Notes under the pieces: model-generated
What the model saw: the letters and a program-made list of their open reading frames with translations, nothing else
Database searches by the model: none
Told to the model about the DNA's origin: nothing
Position numbers and translations under genes: made by a program
Shown here: positions 34,938-43,539 of the stretch, in pieces
Layout: every line of letters starts with the position of its first letter
How positions within the stretch are numbered: position 1 is the stretch's first letter
NCBI GenBank assembly: GCA_028877275.1
Contig: JAPPFP010000024.1
Coordinates: forward strand, 80,359 to 144,358
Direction: 5' to 3'
Origin: Acidobacteriota bacterium
Lineage (GTDB): Bacteria; Acidobacteriota; Thermoanaerobaculia; Multivoradales; Multivoraceae
Length of the DNA: 64,000 nucleotides

Positions 34938-36695
34938 ATGGCATCCACGCAACCGACTGAAGACCGGCGGCACGTTCGGTTCGAACCCGACGAAAGGCCT
35001 CCTGGGGCGCTCGGCCTGGGGCTCGGCCTGCAGCTCGCGATGCTGGCCGTCCCGAGCATCGTGCTCGGCCCGACGATCATGATCACCCTTGCGGGCGAAA
35101 GCGATGCCTACCTCTCCTGGGCGGTTGGGGCGGCCTTGGGCATCAGCGGGATCACCACGGTGGTCCAGGCCGTCGGCGTCGGGCGGATCGGCGCCCGCTA
35201 TGTGCTGCTCATGGGCAGCAGCAGCGCGTTCATCGCCATCTGCATCGCGGCTCTGGAGCAGGGTGGGCCGAGCCTGCTGGCGACGCTGGTCGTCGTCTCG
35301 TCCCTGTTCCAGTTCGTCCTCGCCGCCAAGCTGTCCCTGTTGCGCAGGATCTTCACGCCGACGGTGGCCGGCACCGTGCTCATGTTGATTCCGGTGACGC
35401 TGGCGCCGGTCATCCTGCGCAAGCTGGCGGACGTGCCCGAAGGCGCGGCGCCGGCGGCAGCGCCGGTGGTCGCGGGCGGCACGCTGCTCGTCATCACCCT
35501 GATGGTGCTCCGTTCGTCGGGTGCGTTGCGGTTGTGGGCGCCTGCCATCGGGATCGTGACCGGCTGCGCGATCGGGGGGCTGGCCTTCGGAATCTACGAC
35601 ACGGCGGGCGTGCGCGAAGCGGCCTGGATCGGCTTGCCGCAGTTCGCCTGGCCCGGGTTCGATTTCGGTTTCGGACCCGAGTTCTGGGCCCTCCTGCCGG
35701 CGTTCGTGATGTTGACCCTGGTCGGGGCCATGGACACGCTCGGCGACAGCATCGCCATTCAACGGGCGTCCTGGCGCAAGCCGCGGGCGATCGACTTCCG
35801 CTCGATTCAGGGCGCGATGTCGGCCGACGGCGTCGGCAACCTGCTGTCGGGCCTGGCGGGGACGGTGCCGAACACGACGTACGCGACGGGCATCGCGATC
35901 GTCGAGCTCACGGGCGTGGCGGCGCGTGCCGTCGGCGTCTTCGTTGGGGTCATCTTCGTCGGACTCGCCTTCATCCCGAAGTTCATGGCGGCTCTCATCG
36001 CGATTCCGGGTCCGGTGGTGGCCGCCTACTACCTCGTGCTTGTCGCGCTTCTCTTCATCTTCGGCGTCAAGATCCTCATGCACGAAGGCCTCGACTACCG
36101 CAGGGGTCTCATCGTGGGCGTGGCGTTCTGGCTCGGGGTCGCGTTTCAGCTCGACTGGATCTTCCCCGAGTACTTCCAGGGGTCGTGGAGCGAACTGCTC
36201 GGCAACGGCATGACCGTCGGGGGGGCGATCGTGATCGCCCTGACTCTGTTCGAGGAGCTGACCGGGCCGCGCCGGCGACGCCTCAGGGTGCCGCTGAACG
36301 CCGACGCCTATCGGAAGGTCGACGCCTTTCTGACCGGAGTCGGCGAGCGCGGTCGATGGCCCGGGGAGATGGTCGAGCGGGTCCGGGCGGTCGGCGAGGA
36401 GACCCTTCTGCTGCTGATCCGGCAGGACGACCGGCGAACGGACGACGACGAGCGGGACCTGCTGCTGATCGGTCACGGGGACAGGGAAGAGGCGGTGCTG
36501 GAGTTCGTCGCCGCGACCGACGCGACGAACCTCGAGGACCAGCTTGCGGTGCTCGGCGAACCGGCGGCGGGCGGACCGGTGGAGGAAGAGGTCTCGCTGC
36601 GACTGCTGCGGCACTACGCGTCGTCCGTGCGCCACCACCAGTACCACGACACCGACGTGGTCACGGTTCGGGTGACGGCGACGCAGGCGCGGTGA
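34938..36695 (+). CDS. NCS2-family purine/xanthine permease with C-terminal extension
   Basis: 585 aa. Residues about 25-450 are a 12-14-segment nucleobase transporter: AGESDAYLSWAVGAALGISG, GMDT-like AMDTLGDSIAIQ, and NTTYATGIAIVELTGVAARAVG, which resembles the NCS2 substrate/ion region. The last 130 residues are soluble, with strand/helix alternation ending SLRLLRHYASSVRHHQYHDTD; the fold is unclear and may resemble a GHKL-type domain. It probably imports purines or uracil-like bases. Follows the ABC exporter genes closely. Confidence 0.85.
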   Translation: MASTQPTEDRRHVRFEPDERPPGALGLGLGLQLAMLAVPSIVLGPTIMITLAGESDAYLSWAVGAALGISGITTVVQAVGVGRIGARYVLLMGSSSAFIAICIAALEQGGPSLLATLVVVSSLFQFVLAAKLSLLRRIFTPTVAGTVLMLIPVTLAPVILRKLADVPEGAAPAAAPVVAGGTLLVITLMVLRSSGALRLWAPAIGIVTGCAIGGLAFGIYDTAGVREAAWIGLPQFAWPGFDFGFGPEFWALLPAFVMLTLVGAMDTLGDSIAIQRASWRKPRAIDFRSIQGAMSADGVGNLLSGLAGTVPNTTYATGIAIVELTGVAARAVGVFVGVIFVGLAFIPKFMAALIAIPGPVVAAYYLVLVALLFIFGVKILMHEGLDYRRGLIVGVAFWLGVAFQLDWIFPEYFQGSWSELLGNGMTVGGAIVIALTLFEELTGPRRRRLRVPLNADAYRKVDAFLTGVGERGRWPGEMVERVRAVGEETLLLLIRQDDRRTDDDERDLLLIGHGDREEAVLEFVAATDATNLEDQLAVLGEPAAGGPVEEEVSLRLLRHYASSVRHHQYHDTDVVTVRVTATQAR

Positions 36696-36708
36696 GTCTC
36701 GCGGGGCG

Positions 36709-39363
36709 CTAACGCGGCCGCGACTGATGCTCGGGCGCCTCGATCTCGGTCTGCAGCCCGGAGTCGCCCTGATCTGCCATCCACGCCTGTAGCTGCTTGT
36801 GCAGCTCTTCGAGCCTCCCCCTGTGCGCGGGGTCAGACGCCAGGTTCGTCAGCTCGTGCGGGTCCTCTGCGAGATCGAAGAACTCGAACTCCGGCCGGTG
36901 CTGGTAGCGCTCGTACAGCGCCTTCGCTGCCGGATCCGTTTCGGCGGCGTCCCGCCACGAGAAGTAGAAGCCGTCCCGGTTCTCTTCCGTGACCAGGTTC
37001 GTGAACCGGTTCTCGTGGGCGATGTTCCAGATCAGCTTGTAGCGCTCGTCGCGGACGGAGCGGATGGGGTAGGGCTCCAGGTTGGCGATGATGCCGGTCG
37101 TCGTCTGGATGCCGTAGACGACCTCGCGGTGCTTCGGGCCGGGCTCCAGCAGCAGGTCGAGCATGCTCCGGCCCTCGATCTCGGGCGGCGCGGCGCCTCC
37201 GGCTGCCTCGATCCAGGTCGGCAGCAGGTCGTTGATCTGGAGCAGCGCGGCTGAGGTCTCGCCGGCCGGAATCCTGCGGGACCAGCGGGCGACAAGCGAG
37301 GTGCGGATACCCGCTTCGTACAGCGTCCACTTGGCCAGCGGACCGCTGATCCCCTGCTCGCTGTAGAACATGGTCAGCGTGTTCTCGTGCGCGGCGTGCT
37401 CCTGGAGCAGGTCGAGGACCTGGCCGAGCTGGCCGTCCATGAAGGTGATCTCGGCGTAGTAGCGGGTCAGCGCTTCGCGGGTTTCCGGCGTGTCGACGAA
37501 GTAGGGGGGCAACTCGAGGGACGCCGCGTCGTAGCGGGACGGATCCCCCTTGCTCCAGGGCTGGTGGGGCTCGGTGGAGGCGACGATCAGGACGAACGGC
37601 TGCTCCCCGTCGCGGCCGATGAACTCGCCGATCCGTGCCGGGTCGAGATCGCGGCCCGCGACCTTCTCGAACGGGTAGACCGCCTCCGGCGCCACGTGCG
37701 ACTTGCCGGCCAGTCCGACCCGGTAGCCGAGGCCGGTCAGGTAGTGGACGACGCTCTTCGTTCCCGGGTTCGCCTTGGCGTGGTTCGGGTAGGCGCCGCT
37801 TCGCACCGGGTACTGGCCGGTGTAGAGCATGTGCCGGGTGGGCGAGCACATGGCGGTCGCGGTGTACATGTGCGTGAAGGTGGTGCCCTGTTCGGCCAGG
37901 CGGTCGAGGTTCGGGGTGTGGACCTGGGGGTTGCCCAGGCTGCCGGCGTCGCTGAAGGTCATGTCGTCGGCGATGAACAGCAGGATGTTCGGTCGGTGGG
38001 CTGGCGGCGTCCAGCGGTTGACGCCGGGGGTCGGTGGCCGCCAGGCGCCGGCGGTGCGGATCGCTCCGGGTTTGGAGGCCAGCAGGGAGTCGATCGCCTC
38101 GACGCGGGCAGCGTCCTCGGGCGCGAGGTTCGCCGGATCGAGCGGCGACTGCTCGTTCGGGTCGGCGACGAGGTCGAACAGGCGGCCGTCGCTATAGCGC
38201 TTGTAGCGTTCGTCAAAGGCGTAGCGCGCCGGCGGGCCCGCGTACCAGCGGGACTCGTAGTGGATGAACAGAGCGTCGCGGTCGAGCGCGGGCCCACCCC
38301 TGAGCATCGGCAGCAGGCTCTCGCCGTCGAGGTCGAGGCCCGGCGGCAGGCCGGTGCCGGCCGCTTCGATCAGGGTCGGGAAGACGTCGCCGACGTCGAC
38401 CAGGGTCTCGTTCACCTGCCCGCCGGGGATCGTGCCCGGCCACCAGGCCAGGTAGGGCACGTGGCTTCCGGTCTGGAGCGACCGCCCCTTGCCGCCGGGG
38501 ACCTCCTGGCCCTTGCGGACCGACGTGATCCGGGTCGACGTGCCGTTGTCGCCGATGAACAGCAGCAGTGTGTCTTGTTCCAGTTCGTGCTCGACGAGCT
38601 TCGCCCGTACCCGGCCCACCAGGTGGTCCATGTAGGCCACCATCGCCGCGAACCGTTCCTGGTTCGACCCCGCGTCCGGGTGGTGCGGCGTCGTCACGAA
38701 CGGGTCGTGGGGCAAGGCCATCGGGTAGTAGATGAAGAGCGGTTTGCGGGTCGCGGGGTCCGCCGCCGCGTGCTCGTCGATCGCCTCGAGCACGAAGTCG
38801 TTCGTCAGATCCGGCCCGAAGACGTCGTCGCCCCATGTCTCCTTGCGGTCGTTCGTCACCAGGGTCGGCCCCCAGTAACGCGAACCGCGGCCCTCCCGCC
38901 GCAGTTGCCACAGCCGGTGCTCGTCGAACCCCGCCTGCTGCGGCGAGGCGCCCTCGTGAACCATGTAGAGGTTGTTCGTCAACTGCCACTTGCCCGAGAT
39001 CACCGTTCGGTACCCCGCCTGCGCCAGCACGTGAGCGAACGTGACATCGGCCGGGTCGAGGTACATGAACTCCCGGTAGTTCCGGTAGTTGTGCAGACCC
39101 GTCATCAGCTTGACCCGGGTCGGCGTGCACAGTGGCTGCGAGTGCCCGTTCTCGAAGCGCACGCCCTCCGCCGCGATCCGGTCGAGTTCGGGCGTCTCGT
39201 ATGACTCACCGCCGTAGGCGCCCAGCGTCTCGACGCCGAGGTCGTCGGCGAGGATGACGATGATGTTGGGTTGGGAGGGTGGCTGGGCGGTGGCGTCGGC
39301 CCCGGGGGCTAGAAACAGACCGAGGCCCATCAGGGTGGCGAAGGCGCGGCGGTTCCTCGGCAT
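36709..39363 (-). CDS. Tandem double sulfatase
   Basis: 884 aa, about twice the length of a typical sulfatase. Signal peptide ends in DATAQ. Domain 1 (about 30-445) has a CTPTR formylglycine motif at Cys79; domain 2 (about 455-870) has CSPTR at Cys506. Each has an N-terminal metal DD pair (ILADD; FIADD), and GHQP/SKWQ-type residues follow. Two sulfatases therefore sit in one polypeptide. ATG at 39363 is preferred to a TTG 9 nt upstream, because a TAACTT box ends 7 nt before it. Cys maturation needs a formylglycine enzyme not seen here. Confidence 0.88.
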   Translation of the reverse strand: MPRNRRAFATLMGLGLFLAPGADATAQPPSQPNIIVILADDLGVETLGAYGGESYETPELDRIAAEGVRFENGHSQPLCTPTRVKLMTGLHNYRNYREFMYLDPADVTFAHVLAQAGYRTVISGKWQLTNNLYMVHEGASPQQAGFDEHRLWQLRREGRGSRYWGPTLVTNDRKETWGDDVFGPDLTNDFVLEAIDEHAAADPATRKPLFIYYPMALPHDPFVTTPHHPDAGSNQERFAAMVAYMDHLVGRVRAKLVEHELEQDTLLLFIGDNGTSTRITSVRKGQEVPGGKGRSLQTGSHVPYLAWWPGTIPGGQVNETLVDVGDVFPTLIEAAGTGLPPGLDLDGESLLPMLRGGPALDRDALFIHYESRWYAGPPARYAFDERYKRYSDGRLFDLVADPNEQSPLDPANLAPEDAARVEAIDSLLASKPGAIRTAGAWRPPTPGVNRWTPPAHRPNILLFIADDMTFSDAGSLGNPQVHTPNLDRLAEQGTTFTHMYTATAMCSPTRHMLYTGQYPVRSGAYPNHAKANPGTKSVVHYLTGLGYRVGLAGKSHVAPEAVYPFEKVAGRDLDPARIGEFIGRDGEQPFVLIVASTEPHQPWSKGDPSRYDAASLELPPYFVDTPETREALTRYYAEITFMDGQLGQVLDLLQEHAAHENTLTMFYSEQGISGPLAKWTLYEAGIRTSLVARWSRRIPAGETSAALLQINDLLPTWIEAAGGAAPPEIEGRSMLDLLLEPGPKHREVVYGIQTTTGIIANLEPYPIRSVRDERYKLIWNIAHENRFTNLVTEENRDGFYFSWRDAAETDPAAKALYERYQHRPEFEFFDLAEDPHELTNLASDPAHRGRLEELHKQLQAWMADQGDSGLQTEIEAPEHQSRPR

Positions 39364-39370
39364 GGGAGCC

Positions 39371-39376
39371 AAGTTA
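39371..39376 (-). promoter_or_regulatory. Putative -10 box before double sulfatase
   Basis: On the minus strand this reads TAACTT in TGCTAACTT, an extended -10 form, ending 7 nt before the ATG. Together with the divergent zeta-like gene's box it fits two leaderless promoters in a 71-nt gap. Confidence 0.4.
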
Positions 39377-39431
39377 GCAGGCGCACTCCCTGTCGGCTCC
39401 GATGTCCTCGGAACGCCAGGAGCTTGCGCTG

Positions 39432-39437
39432 TAGATT
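39432..39437 (+). promoter_or_regulatory. Putative -10 box before zeta-like gene
   Basis: TAGATT ends 6 nt before the ATG at 39444. No Shine-Dalgarno or convincing -35 is visible. Confidence 0.4.
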
Positions 39438-39443
39438 CCGGTC

Positions 39444-39965
39444 ATGCCGTCCGAGCGCAAGATCATCGTGATCGCCGGACCGAACGGAGCCGGAAAGACC
39501 ACGTTCGCGTTGGAGTACCTGCCGTACGAGCCGGCGTGCTCGGTCTTCGTCAACGCCGACCTGATCGCCGCGGGCGTTTCACCCTTGGCGCCGGAAGTCG
39601 CCGCCTTCCGGGCCGGTCGCTTGATGCTCGAGGAGATCGACCGCCACGCCAGCCAAGGCCGGAGCTTCGCCTTCGAGACGACGTTGGCCGGCCGGGGCTA
39701 TGTGGGGAGGATTCGGCGCTGGCGGAGTCAGGGCTACGTGGTCAAGTTGATCTACCTGCCTCTCGCCACGCCCGAAGAAGCGATAAGGCGTGTGCAGCAG
39801 CGAGTGATGCAGGGTGGGCACGGCATTCCTGAAGCGGTCATTCGGCGGCGCTTCGACAGGAGCGCGGTGAACTTCCGGCTCGTCTATCGGCATCTCGTAG
39901 ACTCTTGGTTAGTTCTCGACCGAAGGGGCCGTGCTCTGGTTCTAGTGGATGAGGGCAACAACTGA
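39444..39965 (+). CDS. Zeta-toxin-like P-loop protein
   Basis: 173 aa. Walker A is GPNGAGKTTF near the N-terminus, followed by a VNADLIAAGVSP stretch like the zeta-toxin VNAD motif, FETTLAGRGY and a PEEAIRRV region with RRRFDRS near the C-terminus. Zeta toxins phosphorylate peptidoglycan precursors; a kinase role is inferred, not shown. The stop overlaps the next small gene by 1 nt, suggesting a toxin-antitoxin-like pair in toxin-first order. At the left edge of the defence island. Confidence 0.7.
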   Translation: MPSERKIIVIAGPNGAGKTTFALEYLPYEPACSVFVNADLIAAGVSPLAPEVAAFRAGRLMLEEIDRHASQGRSFAFETTLAGRGYVGRIRRWRSQGYVVKLIYLPLATPEEAIRRVQQRVMQGGHGIPEAVIRRRFDRSAVNFRLVYRHLVDSWLVLDRRGRALVLVDEGNN

Positions 39966-40174
39966 TGAGCGCGCTAAAAAAACCGCTTCCAGTGCCGAAG
40001 CTCAATGACCCCGACCTGCAGGCGGCGCCTGCCGCAATCGAGCGGGCCGTTCGACGCGCGCACCGGGATGCGCATCGGCACGGCACCGGTGTTCTGGTCG
40101 TGGAGAACGGCGAGATGGTGGAGGTCGCCCCGGATCCTGCGCTCTACGCGGACGACCGGACCTCCAAGCGGTAG
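39965..40174 (+). CDS. Small partner of zeta-like gene, putative antitoxin
   Basis: 69 aa, basic at the N-terminus (AAIERAVRRAHRDAHRHG) then VLVVENGEMVEVAPDP and an acidic-basic tail. No recognised family. It begins with a 1-nt overlap after the zeta-like gene, and small ORFs of this kind commonly follow zeta-like genes. Antitoxin role is inferred from position and size only. Confidence 0.5.
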   Translation: MSALKKPLPVPKLNDPDLQAAPAAIERAVRRAHRDAHRHGTGVLVVENGEMVEVAPDPALYADDRTSKR

Positions 40175-40220
40175 CACCGCCGCCGCTTTCGCACCACTCA
40201 CCAGACCCGGAAGCACGTAG

Positions 40221-42020
40221 ATGATGGAGGTCAGCAAGGTCACTCCGAGCAAGCTGTTCCGCAAGACGGTTCGCTACGAAGTCCCGGCATTCCAACGCCG
40301 GTACGTCTGGGAGCAAGAAAAGCAGTGGGAGCCGCTCTGGGAGGACGTGAGCGAAAAGGCCGAGCTCGTGTTGGCGGCTGCCCAGCAGTCGAGTGGCTCC
40401 GACGAGTCTGAGAGTCCGCACTTCCTTGGCGCCATTGTGCTCCAGCAGCTTCCGACTCGCTCGGACGAGTTTGAGGCGCGCCTCGTCGTGGACGGCCAGC
40501 AGCGTCTCACAACGCTCCAACTGTTACTGGACGCCATCCAGGAGACCTTCGTCAGCCGACGCGTAGAGAAGCCGGCGCGGCGGCTGTCACGCCTGGTCTT
40601 GAACGACGAGGACGACCTTGACGGGGACCACACCAAGGTCTTCAAAGTGTGGCCCACGCTGAACGACCAAGCCGCCTTTCTTCACGCTATGAGCAACGAA
40701 CTCTCGGACGAGGGCCACGTCGAGTCGAGCATCGTTGCGGCCCATCGGTTCTTCAAGGAGCAAACCGCGACCTGGCTGGATACGAAGGTGCGCGACGGAG
40801 CGAGCGAGCTTGATGCCGCTGAGGCCTTGGAGCGCGCAGTCACACACCGGCTCGAGATAGTCGCGATCGATCTCATGGAGAGTGACGACCCTCACACGAT
40901 CTTCGAGACGCTCAACGCTCGGGGTACGCCGCTGCTCCAGTCCGAGATGATCAAGAACCGCATCATGTACGACATGCAGCGATCAGGCAGCGCTTCGTCG
41001 ATGACGGTGTGGCCCTTTGAGGCAAGTGAAGAGAGCAGCAAGTGGTGGAGCCAGCCAACCGGTAGCGGCCGTCAGCGTCGGCCCCGCATCGACAACTTCT
41101 TCAACGACTGGCTCTCGATGCGAAAGGCGCGCCCGGTCAAGACGAACCGCGAGTTCGACGAGTTCACCCGCTACGCGAGCAAGAAGCCGATCAACGATGT
41201 GGTTGACGACCTCGGCCGAGTGTCCGAGACATACCGCGACCTCGAGAATCGCTTGGGCCCTGATGCGCGGACGTTCCTCTATCGCCGGGACACGATGAGA
41301 GTCGGCGTCCTGACGCCGGTCCTATTGTGGCTCGCGTCATCGAATCCACCGGGCGAGCAGCTACGGAAGGCGTTGGGCGCGCTTGAGAGCTACTTGGTGC
41401 GACGCATGGCGTGTCGCTACGCCGCTCGCGCTTACAGCACCTTCTTCATCGAACTCCTTAGGGAACTCAAGGCTGGTGGTTCGGACCAAGTCGGCGACAC
41501 GCTAGTCGAGCATCTTGCGGCCCAGGAAACACAGGCCACGCTCTGGCCGAGCGACGACGAGCTCCGCGAGGCATTTCGGACCGAACCCTTCTATTGGTCG
41601 CTGAGCCGCGGGCGCCTTCGACTTCTTCTCGAAGGCATCGAGGAAGGACTAAGGACTACGAAGACCGAGCCTGACTCCGTCTCGCGCAACCTGACGATTG
41701 AGCATCTTATGCCGCAGAACTGGACTGAGTACTGGCGGTTGTCGGATGATGCGGGCGACACCGTGGCCGCCACGCGGCACCGCGACCGTGTGATCCACAC
41801 GATCGGCAACCTGACGCTGCTTACTCAACCGCTGAACTCGGCGGTGTCGAACGGCCCCTGGCAGGACAAGCGAGAGGCACTCGACAGCCACAGCGTCCTG
41901 TTTCTCAACAAGCATCTGGTGGATACGCCGGTCTGGAATGAAGCAACAATCGAGGAACGGTCTCAACACCTCTGTGAGGTGGCGGCCCGTGTGTGGCCGC
42001 ACGCCGACGACTGCTCATGA
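40221..42020 (+). CDS. DUF262/DUF1524 protein, GmrSD-like restriction nuclease
   Basis: 599 aa. The N-terminal ParB-like DUF262 domain carries YEVPAFQRRYVWE and DGQQRLTTLQ (residues 91-100). The C-terminal DUF1524 His-Me finger domain carries IEHLMPQNW with its candidate catalytic His at 495 and HTIGNLTLL. Proteins of this design include GmrSD, which cuts glucosylated DNA in an NTP-dependent manner. A defence role is inferred from family and the CBASS and reverse transcriptase neighbours. The second ATG (40224) is an equally plausible start. Confidence 0.8.
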   Translation: MMEVSKVTPSKLFRKTVRYEVPAFQRRYVWEQEKQWEPLWEDVSEKAELVLAAAQQSSGSDESESPHFLGAIVLQQLPTRSDEFEARLVVDGQQRLTTLQLLLDAIQETFVSRRVEKPARRLSRLVLNDEDDLDGDHTKVFKVWPTLNDQAAFLHAMSNELSDEGHVESSIVAAHRFFKEQTATWLDTKVRDGASELDAAEALERAVTHRLEIVAIDLMESDDPHTIFETLNARGTPLLQSEMIKNRIMYDMQRSGSASSMTVWPFEASEESSKWWSQPTGSGRQRRPRIDNFFNDWLSMRKARPVKTNREFDEFTRYASKKPINDVVDDLGRVSETYRDLENRLGPDARTFLYRRDTMRVGVLTPVLLWLASSNPPGEQLRKALGALESYLVRRMACRYAARAYSTFFIELLRELKAGGSDQVGDTLVEHLAAQETQATLWPSDDELREAFRTEPFYWSLSRGRLRLLLEGIEEGLRTTKTEPDSVSRNLTIEHLMPQNWTEYWRLSDDAGDTVAATRHRDRVIHTIGNLTLLTQPLNSAVSNGPWQDKREALDSHSVLFLNKHLVDTPVWNEATIEERSQHLCEVAARVWPHADDCS

Positions 42021-42657
42021 GGGGAGCCCGGCGCTAGCTGAGCTAGCGGCTCACTCCCGACGGCCGTGTGGGCCCGAGTTGGCGTAGCTATCGGCCCGAC
42101 GTACGTTGCCCGTGATGGCGGATTTCGCCTAGCCACCGCTGCTTCAAGGTGAAGTAGCGGTTGCCGCAGGCACTACGTGACTTAGCCCAGGTCCATCCGC
42201 GGCCCCTTCCCTCCCATGGCGGCATCGATTCCTGCTTGTGATCACTCCTCCGGAGCTCTCTAGCTGTCCGACTAGCTCCCTGGCGGCGCGGAGACCGATG
42301 GGCGGGGGGGGGTGGAGTCTGATGGAAGGGTTGCGCTCGTGGACGAACGAACGGGAGTACGCTTGCCCGTCTAGCCGGGCGGCGAACTCTCCCTCGTGGA
42401 ACAGCGCTAGTGCTTACCGCTCAGGAGCACGAGGCTCGAAGGGAAGCTGTGGGTCGCGGGATTCGTCCGCGTCCTTCCTTAGTCGGGCTTCAGCAGAGGA
42501 AGGGTCCCGCGTCGCCATAGAACTTCGTCTACGGTCCCGCCGTCTTTCGCGGATTCCCCGCCGTCAGGGGTGCCTCGGTACTGACAGCTCGGCCCCAGCA
42601 TTACCCCTCCTGCGTGTTCTCCCAGACCCTACTAGAATCGCCGCCCGAGGAGGTTGC
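42021..42657. other. Intergenic region, no convincing gene
   Basis: 637 nt between the DUF262 gene and the nucleotidyltransferase. Reading frames here have scattered stops and composition unlike neighbours; the frame that runs into the nucleotidyltransferase has no recognisable protein upstream of it. There is an 8-bp-arm hairpin just after the DUF262 stop, a G9 run at 42304, and a TAGAAT box at 42633. It may be remnants of lost defence genes or an unrecognised RNA. Confidence 0.4.
42024..42052 (+). terminator. Hairpin after the DUF262 gene
   Basis: CGCTAGCT-G-AGCTAGCG (42032-42048), with an outer GAGCC/GGCTC pair, forms a stem-loop just past the stop codon. No T-run follows, so Rho-independent termination is uncertain. 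Confidence 0.3.
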
Positions 42658-43539
42658 ACGGGACTGGCACAGTGGTTCAGTGGTTTCTGCTCCGAGATTC
42701 AGATTCGCGACCGGGGCACTATAGCGAACCGCTATCAAGCCATCACCCAGCGCCTCAACACCGACTTCTGGAGGTCTACTTCAGAGACAGCGCACAGCCT
42801 CTACGTGGGTTCCTACGGCCGAAACACCGCGATCGCCGGCCTGAGCGACTTGGACATGGTCTTCGAACTTCCGGCGACTATCTACCATCAGTACAATGAC
42901 TACTTAGGTAACGGCCAATCCGCGCTGCTTCAAGCAGTAAGAGCCTCGATGGAGAGAACCTACTCCACGTCCCACATCGGGGGCGACGGGCAAGTCGTCG
43001 CGGTGAAGTTCAGAGATGACATCACCTTCGAAGTCGTGCCGGTCTTCGAGAACACCTCGGGCAGCTACATCCACCCGGACTCGAATCAAGGTGGAAGCTG
43101 GAAGACCACGAACCCACGACCCGAGATTCAGGCCATTCGCGAAAGGAACCGTGCATGTAACGACAATTTGGTCAACTTGTGCCGCATGATGCGTGCTTGG
43201 CGAAGGAAATGGAACGTACCTATCGGCGGCCTTCTGATCGACACACTAGCCTACCAGTTCATCGATGACTGGGATAGTCGAGACAAGTCCTACTTCTACT
43301 ACGATTGGATGTGCAGAGATTTCCTCTCCTACGTAGCGAGACAAGACAAGGATCAAGTCTACTGGAGGGCTCCTGGCAGTGGCCAGTACGTACGTCGACG
43401 TGGGGCGTTCGAAGCGAAGGCTAGGAAGTGCTACCACCTTGCGCTCCAGGCCATCGCGCACGAGTCCCAGACCCCCAAGCAGGAGTGGTCCGCCAAACAA
43501 AGATGGAGGGAGATCTTTGGCTCTTCATTCCCGGACTAG
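42658..43539 (+). CDS. CBASS-like SMODS nucleotidyltransferase (CD-NTase)
   Basis: About 293 aa. GSYGRNTAI at residues 51-59 and SDLDMVFEL (catalytic DxD at 64-66) define a CD-NTase/SMODS core, with FEVVPVF supplying the third acidic site as Glu. It would make a cyclic oligonucleotide second messenger on infection. The start is unusual: family proteins begin MGLAQxF, and here that reads TGLAQWF with ACG, directly after GAGGAGG; CTG at 42664 is an alternative. No ATG, GTG or TTG fits. It overlaps the membrane effector gene by 23 nt. Confidence 0.8.
   Translation, partial: TGLAQWFSGFCSEIQIRDRGTIANRYQAITQRLNTDFWRSTSETAHSLYVGSYGRNTAIAGLSDLDMVFELPATIYHQYNDYLGNGQSALLQAVRASMERTYSTSHIGGDGQVVAVKFRDDITFEVVPVFENTSGSYIHPDSNQGGSWKTTNPRPEIQAIRERNRACNDNLVNLCRMMRAWRRKWNVPIGGLLIDTLAYQFIDDWDSRDKSYFYYDWMCRDFLSYVARQDKDQVYWRAPGSGQYVRRRGAFEAKARKCYHLALQAIAHESQTPKQEWSAKQRWREIFGSSFPD

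Noticed and set aside
32925..36647. 1240-codon minus-strand frame opposite the ABC and NCS2 genes
   Set aside because: Arg/His/Gln/Asp-rich shadow frame with no domain; the plus-strand genes have clear motifs.
42238..42657. In-frame ATG upstream of the nucleotidyltransferase as its start
   Set aside because: The added residues look non-coding and nothing resembles a SMODS N-terminus before TGLAQWF.
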